From contig BEHT01000010.1 in the NCBI GenBank assembly GCA_002898575.1, forward strand, positions 1 to 64,000: a DNA stretch of 64,000 nt, in the 5' to 3' direction. The notes under the pieces were generated by a model. That model did no database searches. It saw only the letters and a list, made by a program, of their open reading frames with translations, and had not been told where the DNA came from. Shown piece by piece: positions 35,303 to 43,409 of the stretch; positions within the stretch are counted from its first letter, which is position 1; each line of letters opens with the position of its first letter. The translations under genes and the position numbers were made by a program. This DNA is from a bacterium HR17. Lineage in GTDB: Bacteria > Armatimonadota > Fervidibacteria > Fervidibacterales > Fervidibacteraceae.

Positions 35303-36667
35303 TCACCAAGAAACGCCCAACCCTGTCAGGGGCACGACCGCCGTGCGACTGCGGTATCGTTCGGCTGCCATCGGAATAGACATTGTGGACGACAAAACGG
35401 GGTTCTCAGGCGGCACCGACGGGCGCTTGTCGTCGTCAACTTTCAAAAACGCCACGCCCGAGCGCTGGTAAAGCCGTTGGGAGGGCGGTAGAGCGCTCAA
35501 CCGCACCCGCGGCGGCGCCAATGGGATATCCCGTTGGATGGTCACTGCCGGCAAAACCGTCAGTTGCCGTTGAGGCGCTGCGGGGGTGGCGAGGTGAGGC
35601 GATGTCTGCGGGGCAGCCACTTGTGGAACCGCTGTTACCAACTGTGACATCGTGTCGGTTGAGGAAATCGGTGGCACGGTCAGAACTGGGCGCTCCACTT
35701 GGGAAGAAGGTGGTGGCGTCGCAGACGGCGTTTGATTTTGCGGGGTTTGTGGAGACGGTTCCAAATGCGTCGCCTCGGTAGGTCGGAACGCCCCTTCAGG
35801 CTGCGGCAGGGATGTTGCGATGCGGTCGGACGGTTGCGTCTCTGCTTTCGGAGCGGCAACTACAATCCGCCATGGTGGCTGTTTGCCCGCTGCTCGTCGT
35901 AATCGCCGGGGTGCGATTGCCGGCTGGGGAGGCGTTGGACGAGTCGCCAACATCGTGCGGAGCGGACGCGGTGCAACCGGGTGCGGTCGCTGACGCAATG
36001 TCCCCGGTTGGGTGGTATTGCCTCTCGGCAGTGTCGGTTTGACCGTGTGGGGCGGTGGTTGTGTCTGGTGCAAAGTTGGTGCGCGGACGATTGTCCTTGC
36101 CCTCGGTGAACCGGGTTGCAGCGTTGCGCGTAACCAAAGCCCTCCCAGCCCCAATGCCAACGCAGCGGCAGCCGGAATGAGGTAACGCCAGAGCGTCCAC
36201 GCCGGTCGGGAGACTGTAGCGCGGAGTCGCCATTTGAGGGCTTCGCGGTCTTCGGCAGGGGCATGGACAGGAGGCAGTTGGGCTAACAACGCCAATGTGC
36301 GTCCCGAAGCCCACAAAACGGATTGACAGGCATCACATTCCGCTACATGGGCGATAAAACTGTAACGGTCCACTGTGCTGAGGTCACCGTCCAGCCACTG
36401 CCAAAGGGCGCGCCGCGCCGTTGCACAATCCCACTCGGCGACGGTGTAACGCGGGAGGGCTCGCAGATCTGCCAACAACCCTGCCTTTGCCGAAGGCGGT
36501 GGGGTGACGGCGGGGAGATGTGCCAGTGCCGAGCGCAATTTTTCCCATTGCTGCCAGCGGTGAGCGCAAGCAGGGCATTGGCGCAAGTGCCCGTGCAATC
36601 GGCGCAACTCTTCGTCTGTCAACCAATCGGCACATACCATGTGGCGGCGAGCCCAGCCGCAAGCCAC
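35303..36667 (-). CDS. Membrane protein with two zf-HC2 anti-sigma-type zinc fingers
   Basis: 454 residues. Two zf-HC2 modules occupy the cytosolic N terminus (VCADWL with HGHLRQCPAC, and DCATARRALWQWLDG with FIAHVAECDAC), each with the full Cys/His/Cys/Cys set. A transmembrane helix (~165-185; LIPAAAALALGLGGLWL) leads to a long Pro/Thr/Gln-rich outside region. This is the layout of zinc-binding anti-sigma factors, but no sigma factor gene adjoins it. The start is GTG 36667, with GGAGGT 8 nt upstream. It heads the minus-strand envelope gene set. Confidence 0.82.
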   Translation of the reverse strand: MACGWARRHMVCADWLTDEELRRLHGHLRQCPACAHRWQQWEKLRSALAHLPAVTPPPSAKAGLLADLRALPRYTVAEWDCATARRALWQWLDGDLSTVDRYSFIAHVAECDACQSVLWASGRTLALLAQLPPVHAPAEDREALKWRLRATVSRPAWTLWRYLIPAAAALALGLGGLWLRATLQPGSPRARTIVRAPTLHQTQPPPHTVKPTLPRGNTTQPGTLRQRPHPVAPRPLRTMLATRPTPPQPAIAPRRLRRAAGKQPPWRIVVAAPKAETQPSDRIATSLPQPEGAFRPTEATHLEPSPQTPQNQTPSATPPPSSQVERPVLTVPPISSTDTMSQLVTAVPQVAAPQTSPHLATPAAPQRQLTVLPAVTIQRDIPLAPPRVRLSALPPSQRLYQRSGVAFLKVDDDKRPSVPPENPVLSSTMSIPMAAERYRSRTAVVPLTGLGVSW

Positions 36668-36740
36668 GCAAGGACACCTCCAAACAGTAAAAGCACCGTC
36701 AATTGTTTGGACACATGGCGTTGAGCAAAGTTACGCTTAA

Positions 36741-37208
36741 TTACTGGACTGGGTTAGCGCGGTTGGATTTGGTCTGTAGCACGCTTTGCCACTGGGCGCT
36801 GGTCTCTTCTGGGGCAGGAACGAGTCGCCCCCACGCGCGGGCGTAAACGATATTGCCGTCGTTGATTTCGCTGGCGACTTCCCAGACATTGCGGCGCTGC
36901 CGCACGACCCAACCGATGATATTGACGGTTGTGCCAGGGCTAAGCGGCTTATTGTAGCGGACGGTTAATTCGCCGGAGACGGCAAGTTGTTTTGAGACGG
37001 CGTAGACCGCCCACACCATCGCTTCGTCCAACAAAGCCGCTAAGATACCGCCGTGAACGGTATCGGGGTAACCGACATGCTTTTCGGTTGGCGTGAAGGT
37101 GGCGCGGACGATGCCGTCCTCGGCGGCTCTGAAACGCACCCCCAACCGCCCTAAGCGGGGTTCACCGCACACGAAACAAAGCCGGTAGTAAGGCAACGGT
37201 TGCTCCAT
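36741..37208 (-). CDS. PaaI-type hotdog thioesterase
   Basis: A 155-residue acyl-CoA thioesterase-like hotdog protein. The helix with the catalytic segment is TVHGGILAALLDEAMVWA. The N terminus has CFVCGEP, as in a subset of these proteins. GGAGG lies 8 nt before ATG 37208; the ATG at 37313 lacks a ribosome site and would run into the tuf promoter. The substrate is unknown. Confidence 0.88.
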   Translation of the reverse strand: MEQPLPYYRLCFVCGEPRLGRLGVRFRAAEDGIVRATFTPTEKHVGYPDTVHGGILAALLDEAMVWAVYAVSKQLAVSGELTVRYNKPLSPGTTVNIIGWVVRQRRNVWEVASEINDGNIVYARAWGRLVPAPEETSAQWQSVLQTKSNRANPVQ

Positions 37209-37268
37209 CACTGCCACCTCCAATTCACCAAAGGATAACGCTGCCAACCGCCGGGATTTAGGTAGACC

Positions 37269-37297
37269 TTGACGCTTGAGATGCGCCTCGTTATAAT
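37269..37297 (+). promoter_or_regulatory. Sigma-70 promoter of tuf
   Basis: TTGACG (37269-37274) and TATAAT (37292-37297) are separated by exactly 17 nt, 83 bp upstream of the tuf start. It is the closest match to consensus that I found in the window, as expected for a highly expressed translation factor. The thioesterase gene diverges from it. Confidence 0.85.
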
Positions 37298-37380
37298 GCC
37301 ACTCGCCGCCCACAAAGTTTGTCGGCGTGGCACAGTGTTTTGGAACGGCAATTCATCTTAGCAAGGAGGAGTGAGTCGGT

Positions 37381-38604
37381 ATGGCGAAGACGAAATTTGA
37401 GCGGGTAAAACCCCACGTCAACATCGGCACGATCGGGCACGTTGACCACGGAAAAACAACGCTCACCAGCGCCATCACTTTGGTGCTCTCTAAACACACT
37501 GACCCCAATACAGGGCGCCCTTTAGCACAGCACCTGCGCTATGAGGACATTGACAAGGCGCCAGAAGAGAAGGCGCGGGGCGTAACGATCAACATCGCCC
37601 ATGTGGAATTTGAGTCGCCCAAACGACACTACGCCCACATTGACTGCCCCGGTCACGCCGACTACATCAAAAACATGATCACCGGCGCCGCTCAAATGGA
37701 TGGGGCGATCTTAGTCGTCAGCGCTCCGGACGGTCCGATGCCCCAGACCCGCGAACACGTTCTATTGGCGCGGCAAGTCGGCGTTCCGGCAATCGTCGTC
37801 TTCATCAACAAGACGGACATGATGGATGACCCTGAACTGATTGACCTTGTGGAACTGGAAGTGCGGGAATTGCTCAGCAAATACGAGTTCCCCGGCGACG
37901 AAGTGCCTGTCATTCGCGGCAGCGCGCTCAAGGTTTTGGAATGCGGCTGCGGACAACGCGATTGCCAATGGTGCGGCGCTATTTGGCAACTGGTTGAAGC
38001 GGTAGACGAATATGTCCCCCTCCCTCAGCGCCCTGCCGACCAACCGTTCCTGATGCCGGTGGAAGATGTTTTCAGCATTCCTGGACGCGGGACAGTTGTA
38101 ACAGGGCGTGTGGAACGCGGCGTCCTGCGCCCCGGCGAAGAAGTGGAAATCGTCGGCTTCTCTCCGGAACCGCGCCGAACGGTCGTGACCTCGGTGGAGA
38201 TGTTCCGCAAACTGTTGGACGAAGCCCAGCCTGGCGACAATGTGGGCTTGCTATTGCGGGGTGTGGACAAGCGAGAGGTGCGGCGCGGGCATGTGATCGC
38301 TAAACCTGGCTCCATTAAACCGCACACAAAGTTCCGCGCCCAAGTGTATGTCTTGAGCAAGGAAGAAGGTGGTCGCCATACGCCGTTCACCTCTGGTTAC
38401 CGCCCGCAGTTTTACTTCCGCACGACCGATGTCACAGGTGTGATTACCCTGCCGCCTGACATTCAGATGGTGATGCCCGGTGACAACGTGGAATTTGATG
38501 TGGAGTTGATTTATCCTGTAGCGCTGGAAGAGGGCTTGCGCTTCGCTATTCGTGAGGGGGGGCGCACTGTCGGCGCCGGCATCATCACGAAAGTTCACGA
38601 TTAA
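37381..38604 (+). CDS. tuf: Elongation factor Tu
   Basis: A 407-residue GTPase delivering aminoacyl-tRNA to the ribosome. G1 is [10 protein letters not shown]3 is DCPGHADY, and G4 is NKTD (usually NKCD). Domains 2 and 3 are complete and the protein ends [10 protein letters not shown]. Residues 188-198, in the G-domain just before IWQLVEAVD, hold an insertion with four cysteines in a C-x-C-x4-C-x2-C pattern, which could bind zinc. AGGAGGAG lies upstream. tuf is not next to fusA or the ribosomal protein operons here. Confidence 0.97.
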   Translation: MAKTKFERVKPHVNIGTIGHVDHGKTTLTSAITLVLSKHTDPNTGRPLAQHLRYEDIDKAPEEKARGVTINIAHVEFESPKRHYAHIDCPGHADYIKNMITGAAQMDGAILVVSAPDGPMPQTREHVLLARQVGVPAIVVFINKTDMMDDPELIDLVELEVRELLSKYEFPGDEVPVIRGSALKVLECGCGQRDCQWCGAIWQLVEAVDEYVPLPQRPADQPFLMPVEDVFSIPGRGTVVTGRVERGVLRPGEEVEIVGFSPEPRRTVVTSVEMFRKLLDEAQPGDNVGLLLRGVDKREVRRGHVIAKPGSIKPHTKFRAQVYVLSKEEGGRHTPFTSGYRPQFYFRTTDVTGVITLPPDIQMVMPGDNVEFDVELIYPVALEEGLRFAIREGGRTVGAGIITKVHD

Positions 38605-38630
38605 CAAAGGCCACTGCTTGACGCAAGTGC

Positions 38631-38677
38631 CCCGGCGTAAAGTGCAAAGGCGTTACCCCGCTGCGCTTTACGCCGGG
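38631..38677 (+). terminator. Long hairpin between tuf and nagB
   Basis: A 15-bp stem with one G-U pair (CCCGGCGTAAAGTGC and GCGCTTTACGCCGGG) surrounds a 17-nt loop, in the 104-bp gap. It is too strong to be chance. There is no U-tract, so it may be a Rho-assisted terminator or an mRNA 3'-end stabiliser for tuf. Confidence 0.65.
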
Positions 38678-38708
38678 CATCCCTTCATCGCTAGGGGGCT
38701 TGATAGCT

Positions 38709-39503
38709 ATGGAGGTCATCATCCTCCCAGATGCGGAAAGCGTAGGCAAGGAGGCAGCCTCTCAAATTGCGGCGCTTATTCGCCGTAAACCCAACGCCGT
38801 TCTGGGCTTAGCGACCGGCTCCACGCCTATCCCTTGCTACCGCGAGTTAATTCGTCTACACAAAGAGGAGGGCTTGGACTTTTCCCATGTGACGACCTTC
38901 AACTTGGACGAATACTATCCGATTGACCCCCGCCACCCCACAAGTTACCGCTACTTTATGGACGAGCACCTGTTCAACCACATCAACATTGATAAATCCC
39001 GCACGTTCATCCCTTACGGACTGACCCCCGACCCCTTTGAACACTGCCGATGGTACGAGGAGCAAATCAAAGCCGTCGGCGGGATTGACCTGCAAATCTT
39101 GGGCATCGGGCACAACGGGCACATCGCTTTCAACGAACCAGGCTCGTCGTTGGCGTCGCGCACCCGTGTCAAAACGCTGACGCCTGAGACCATTCAAGCC
39201 AATGCCCGTTTTTTTGACCGCATAGAGGATGTCCCCCGCTACGCCATTACGATGGGCATCGGCACGATTTTGGAAGCCCGCAAGATCATTCTGCTGGCAA
39301 CCGGCGAAAATAAGGCTGATGCGGTCGCGAGGGCTATTGAAGGACCCGTGACAAGCATGTGTCCTGCTTCCGCCTTGCAATTGCATCCCCGTGTCACTTT
39401 CCTGCTGGACGAAGCCGCAGCGTCTAAGTTGCAGCGTAAAGACTACTACCGCTATGTCCACGAGATGGCGGAAGCCTTAAAAAAACAGGTCTTGGGGCGT
39501 TGA
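38709..39503 (+). CDS. nagB: Glucosamine-6-phosphate deaminase
   Basis: A 264-residue enzyme converting glucosamine 6-phosphate to fructose 6-phosphate and ammonia. Motifs are LGLATGSTPIPCYREL (phosphate loop), TFNLDEYYP (catalytic Asp), ILGIGHNGHIAFNEPG, and ATGENKADAVARAIEGPV. The length matches NagB. AGGGGG spacing supports ATG 38709 rather than TTG 38700. Confidence 0.96.
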   Translation: MEVIILPDAESVGKEAASQIAALIRRKPNAVLGLATGSTPIPCYRELIRLHKEEGLDFSHVTTFNLDEYYPIDPRHPTSYRYFMDEHLFNHINIDKSRTFIPYGLTPDPFEHCRWYEEQIKAVGGIDLQILGIGHNGHIAFNEPGSSLASRTRVKTLTPETIQANARFFDRIEDVPRYAITMGIGTILEARKIILLATGENKADAVARAIEGPVTSMCPASALQLHPRVTFLLDEAAASKLQRKDYYRYVHEMAEALKKQVLGR

Positions 39504-39539
39504 AAAAACTATTTGGGACGATTGCGGGGCGAAGGAAGG

Positions 39540-40679
39540 ATGGGCACCGCTTACACGCCGGGCTTGACCATCAGCGCGGACACGGTGGTGCGCAAGGTCC
39601 GTCGCTTGCCGTTAAAAGGGTCGGTGCTGGTGTCCGTCGGGGACTTCGTGACGCCAGAGCAGGTGATCGCCCGCACAGAATTGCCCGGTCCAGTCACGAC
39701 CGTGCGGGTCGCTGACCAATTGGGCATAGAACCGAAAGAAGTGCCCCGCTTTTTAACCAAGCGAGTCGGTGACTTCGTGCAGGCGGGTGAAGCCCTCGCT
39801 GAACGCAAGAGCCTTTGGGGGCTGCTGACGGTGCGCGCGACAGCGCCGATCACGGGCACCATTGAATTTGTTTCGCCGACGACAGGTAACATCGGTATCC
39901 GCCATTTACCTCAACCCGTGGAAGTAACGGCTTACTTGCGCGGCGTCGTCACCGAAGTGTTGCCCGAAGAGGGCGCGGTCGTCGCAACGCGGGGCACTTT
40001 CGTTCAAGGCATTTTCGGGTTGGGCGGAGAACGACATGGTCTCTTAGCCCTCCTCGCCGATGCACCCGATGAGTGCGTGGCGGAGAGTAAAGTCAGCGAC
40101 GAACATCGGGGTAAAATTCTCGTCGCCGGTCAACACGCCCATTGGCGGTTGCTGGAAGCCGCCCAGCAGGTTGGCGCTTTCGCCGTCATCGCCGGCAGCG
40201 TCCTAGACACAGACATCAAACGGTTGCTCGGTTACGAAATCGGCGTCGCCATCACAGGGCATGAACCCTTACCTTTCACGCTGGTCATCACGGAAGGGTT
40301 TGGGCAAGTCCCGATGGCGCGCAAAACTTTTGAGTTGCTCGCGGCGCAAGCGGGGAAACTGGCATCGGTCAACGGGGCGACCCAAATCCGAGCGGGCGTC
40401 ATCCGCCCCGAAGTCATCGTCCCGCACGACATCGTTACCTTAGATAGTGTGCGAGAGCCTGAACGCGAACCGTTGCAAGCGGGTGAATTGCGTATCGGCA
40501 CACCCGTCCGCATCATCCGGGCGCCGTATTTTGGGGCATTGGGGCGGGTCACCGCATTGCCACCAGAACCGCAGGAAATTGAGACCGAGACAAAAACGCG
40601 CGTGCTGGAAGTTGAACTGCTTACGGGCGAACGCCTTGTCATCCCCCGCGCCAATGTGGAAATTTTTCCCCACGCCTAA
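39540..40679 (+). CDS. Barrel-sandwich-hybrid protein of unknown role
   Basis: 379 residues. The N-terminal ~110 residues contain two lipoyl/RnfC-like barrel-sandwich parts (KGSVLVSVGDFVTPEQVIART, FVQAGEALAERKSL, APITGTIEFVSPTTGNIGI). The centre is an alpha/beta domain (HRGKILVAGQHAHWRLLEAA, AFAVIAGSVLDTDIKRLLGYE). The C terminus (~310-370; VRIIRAPYFGALGRVTALP) looks like a KOW/SH3-type strand set. I know no function. GAAGG lies 4 nt before ATG 39540. It is 36 bp after nagB, probably in the same operon. Confidence 0.75.
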   Translation: MGTAYTPGLTISADTVVRKVRRLPLKGSVLVSVGDFVTPEQVIARTELPGPVTTVRVADQLGIEPKEVPRFLTKRVGDFVQAGEALAERKSLWGLLTVRATAPITGTIEFVSPTTGNIGIRHLPQPVEVTAYLRGVVTEVLPEEGAVVATRGTFVQGIFGLGGERHGLLALLADAPDECVAESKVSDEHRGKILVAGQHAHWRLLEAAQQVGAFAVIAGSVLDTDIKRLLGYEIGVAITGHEPLPFTLVITEGFGQVPMARKTFELLAAQAGKLASVNGATQIRAGVIRPEVIVPHDIVTLDSVREPEREPLQAGELRIGTPVRIIRAPYFGALGRVTALPPEPQEIETETKTRVLEVELLTGERLVIPRANVEIFPHA

Positions 40680-40704
40680 CTTGCCGCCGCTTAGCCGCAA
40701 AACC

Positions 40705-42144
40705 TCAAAGCCCCAACTGTTTCCACAGTGTATCTATGTGTGCCTTAACTTCGGGCGTCATCGTCACTTCCTCGGGCCATGGGCGTTCAAAACCTTCTTC
40801 TGCCCACTTACGGGTCGCATCAATGCCCATTTTCGTCCCGTAGCGCCACCGTGGTGCCGCGAAATTCAAATCGTCCACTGGTCCTTCCACGATGACGACA
40901 TCGCGACCAGGGTCGATGAAGTTGAACATGCGCCACAGGACTTCGCTCATCTCGTGCACATCGCAATCGTCGTCCACGACGACCAAGCATTTGGTGAACA
41001 TCATTTGTCCCAAGCCCCAAAGGGCGTGCATGACCTTGCGGGCGTGACCGGGGTAACGCTTACGGATGGACACAATCGCCCAATTGTGGAAAACGCCCTC
41101 AGGCGGAAAATGTATGTCCACGACCTCTGGCAACATCAGCCGAATGAGCGGCAGGAAAATCCGTTCCGTCGCCTTACCTAGCCAGTAATCCTCCTGCAAC
41201 GGTTTGCCGACAATCGTGTGCCAGTAAATTGGGTCGCGGCGGCGGGTGATGGCAGTGACATGGAAGACAGGGTAGTCGCCTTCCTGCGAGTAAACGCCCA
41301 TGTGGTCGCCAAAGGGACCTTCGCGCCGCCGCTCACCTGCCTTGACATAGCCTTCAATCACGATTTCCGCGTGGGCGGGCACTTCCAACGGCACCGTCTC
41401 GCAGGGGACGACCTCAACGGGCTGCTTGCGCAAAAAGCCTGCCAACAGCAGTTCGTCCACATCCTCAGGCAGTGGTGCCGTCGCACAGTAAACCAAAACG
41501 GGGTCGCCCCCGATGGCGACGGCGCACGGCATGTCTTTACCCTGCTTTTCCCAAAGGTCAAAGTGGCGGCGGGCGTCCTTGTGGGTTTGGGCGTGAAAGC
41601 CCAGCGTCCGTTCATCAAACACCTGCAGCCGATAGATCCCCATGTTTTTGCCGCCTTCGGGCGATCGGGTGAAGACCAACCCCATCGTGATGTAGCGCCC
41701 GCCGTCCTTCGGCCAACATTGCGGGATGGGCAAATCCAACAAGTTGGCGCGCTCGCCCCGCAGAACCACTTCCTTGCACGGACCCGTCCGCATTGACTTG
41801 GGCGGAAAGTTCGCCAGTTGTGCTAGTTTCGGAAGCGCTTTGACCTTTTCCCACAGCGTCGCAGGGATTTCAGGTTTTAGTAGCGCTGCGATCTCATGGG
41901 CGATGTCGTCGGGGTCTCCGCCCAAAACCAACTTCACCCGCTCCCATGTCCCGAACAAGTTGGCAGCGACAGGCATGTCGTAACCCTTCACCCGCTCAAA
42001 CAGCAGCGCTGGACCGCCCCGCTTCACCACACGGTCAATGATTTCCGTCATCTCCAAATACCAATCCACTTCCGCACCGATGCGCCGTAGTTCCCCTTGC
42101 CGTTCCAGCGTTTGCAAGTAGTCCCGCAAGTCGCGAAAGGGCAT
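40705..42144 (-). CDS. ubiD: UbiD family decarboxylase
   Basis: 479 residues of a prenylated-FMN-dependent (de)carboxylase, acting on aromatic or alpha,beta-unsaturated acids such as 4-hydroxy-3-polyprenylbenzoate. The hallmark loop REGPFGDHMGVYS is present, as is the metal/prFMN region GIYRLQVFDERTLGFHAQ. GGGAG lies 6 nt before ATG 42144, so the upstream 11 codons are excluded. No ubiX is in the window. A role in menaquinone (futalosine) metabolism is possible, but unproven. Confidence 0.9.
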   Translation of the reverse strand: MPFRDLRDYLQTLERQGELRRIGAEVDWYLEMTEIIDRVVKRGGPALLFERVKGYDMPVAANLFGTWERVKLVLGGDPDDIAHEIAALLKPEIPATLWEKVKALPKLAQLANFPPKSMRTGPCKEVVLRGERANLLDLPIPQCWPKDGGRYITMGLVFTRSPEGGKNMGIYRLQVFDERTLGFHAQTHKDARRHFDLWEKQGKDMPCAVAIGGDPVLVYCATAPLPEDVDELLLAGFLRKQPVEVVPCETVPLEVPAHAEIVIEGYVKAGERRREGPFGDHMGVYSQEGDYPVFHVTAITRRRDPIYWHTIVGKPLQEDYWLGKATERIFLPLIRLMLPEVVDIHFPPEGVFHNWAIVSIRKRYPGHARKVMHALWGLGQMMFTKCLVVVDDDCDVHEMSEVLWRMFNFIDPGRDVVIVEGPVDDLNFAAPRWRYGTKMGIDATRKWAEEGFERPWPEEVTMTPEVKAHIDTLWKQLGL

Positions 42145-42169
42145 CGTCGCTCCCGCACCTTTAAAGCGA

Positions 42170-42196
42170 AGGGGCACAGGTTCACACTGTGCCCCT
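42170..42196 (-). terminator. Terminator-like hairpin between ferredoxin and ubiD
   Basis: A perfect 10-bp inverted repeat AGGGGCACAG/CTGTGCCCCT with a 7-nt loop is followed on the minus strand by TCGCTTT. It sits between the ferredoxin stop and the ubiD start, and probably ends or attenuates the upstream transcript. Confidence 0.6.
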
Positions 42197-42238
42197 CCTC
42201 ATGGATGTATTATCTGCGAACGCGTCGCGGCGATTGAA

Positions 42239-42532
42239 CTACGGACGGCGCCCATACTTGGCTTCAAACTCTTCGGGCGACAGCGTGTAGTAGTCACGGT
42301 TCATCTCAATGAACTGCTTCCACTGGTCGGGCACATCGTCTTCAAAGAAAATCGCATTGACAGGGCAAACAGGTTCACACGCCCCGCAGTCAATGCATTC
42401 ATCCGGGTTGATGTAGAGCATCACTTCGCCTTGGTCTTCGTCCTCACGCGGATGGATGCAGTCAACAGGACAGGCTTCCACGCACGCGCGGTCCTTCGTG
42501 CCGATGCACGGCTCGCAAATGATGTAAGCCAT
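42239..42532 (-). CDS. Ferredoxin with two Fe-S clusters (Thermus/Azotobacter 7Fe or 8Fe type)
   Basis: A 97-residue small electron carrier. One cluster site is CIDCGACEPVCPV (full C-x2-C-x2-C-x3-C). The other is made by Cys6, Cys9, Cys17 and Cys21 in the N-terminal ICEPCIGTKDRACVEACPVDC, with the longer spacing of 7Fe-type ferredoxins. The C-terminal helix (~70-97) is as in thermophile ferredoxins. AAAGGAGGT precedes the ATG. It may serve redox enzymes encoded elsewhere. Confidence 0.92.
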   Translation of the reverse strand: MAYIICEPCIGTKDRACVEACPVDCIHPREDEDQGEVMLYINPDECIDCGACEPVCPVNAIFFEDDVPDQWKQFIEMNRDYYTLSPEEFEAKYGRRP

Positions 42533-42608
42533 CTCAACCGACCTCCTTTGCGCATTCGTGTGCCGCTTTCAGTTTGCGACGACGCGGTGCCAAAAGTTTT
42601 GAGCGGTG

Positions 42609-43409
42609 TCAACTTCGCCACACCGCCGCCATTGGGTTGGCAGGACCATGCCCTTTGCCCAAGGGCAAGCCCTTTTTGATGGCGGCGGTGACGAACTCCT
42701 TGGCGATGGCGACAGCCGTTGGGACATCGTTGCCCGCCGCCAAACTGGCGGCGATCGCCGACGCAAAAATTCACCCTGTCCCGTGCGTGTGATGGGTCTC
42801 AAAACGCGGTGCCCGAAACTCGGTAAAGGTTGTCCCGTCGTAAAGGATGTCCACCGCTTCCGCGCTCCCTTCTAAGTGCCCCCCTTTAACAATGACCCAC
42901 TGCGGACCGAGCATTTTCAACTGCGCTGCGATGTCCCGCATCTCGTCCAGCGATTTCGCCTCTTTGCCTGTCAGCGCTTTTGCCTCGTGGATGTTGGGGG
43001 TGATGACCGTCGCCAACGGGAACAGTTCGCTGACCAACGCATCAACGGCATCAGGCTTCAGCAACGGGGCACCGCTTTTGGCGACCATCACGGGGTCAAC
43101 AACCAACGGGCGCAACCCGAACTTGCGGATTTGCTCGGCGACGGCGCGAATGATGGCAGCGTTTGCCAGCATGCCCGTTTTCACCGCATCACAACCGATG
43201 TCCGTCACGCACACTTCCATTTGCAAAGCGACGAACTCAGGGGTCATCTCAACGACGCCGTAAACGCCCGTCGTGTTTTGTGCCGTCAGCGCCGTGATGG
43301 CGGTCATGCCGAAAGCGCCTAACGCCGACACCGTTTTCAAATCCGCTTGGATACCTGCTCCCCCGCCTGAATCCGAGCCAGCGACGATGAGCACACGGGG
43401 CACACTCAT
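42609..43409 (-). CDS. thiD: Hydroxymethylpyrimidine/phosphomethylpyrimidine kinase with in-frame TGA at the conserved Cys
   Basis: The full frame is 267 codons, matching normal ThiD length (~266 aa). It phosphorylates HMP and HMP-P in thiamine synthesis. Motifs are [29 protein letters not shown] and VIVKGGH. After HTHGTG, codon 213 is TGA (42773-42771) where the family has Cys (HGTGC). Reading on gives [25 protein letters not shown] and a normal stop at 42609, with no other defect in 53 codons. Stopping at TGA would give a 212-residue protein lacking the anion-hole residue and last helices. Options: selenocysteine, a new nonsense mutation, or an error (TGC read as TGA). ATG overlaps the proS stop (ATGA). 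Confidence 0.9.
42735..42753 (-). promoter_or_regulatory. SECIS-like hairpin downstream of the thiD TGA
   Basis: On the thiD message, CGCCGCCA and TGGCGGCG form a perfect 8-bp stem with a 3-nt GUU loop, 25 nt after the TGA. Bacterial SECIS elements have a small apical loop with an early G, roughly 16-37 nt from the UGA. The stem also falls on Ala codons of a GC-rich gene, so chance is a real alternative. Confidence 0.4.

Noticed and set aside
35290-35320. Separate promoter for the giant exported protein (TACAAT at 35295-35290)
   Set aside because: The -10 box is good but the only -35 candidate (TTGGGC) is 19 nt away and weak, so I did not list it as a feature.
42569-42802. 77-residue minus-strand frame overlapping the end of thiD
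   Set aside because: It is a different reading frame of the conserved ThiD C-terminal segment and has no ribosome site.
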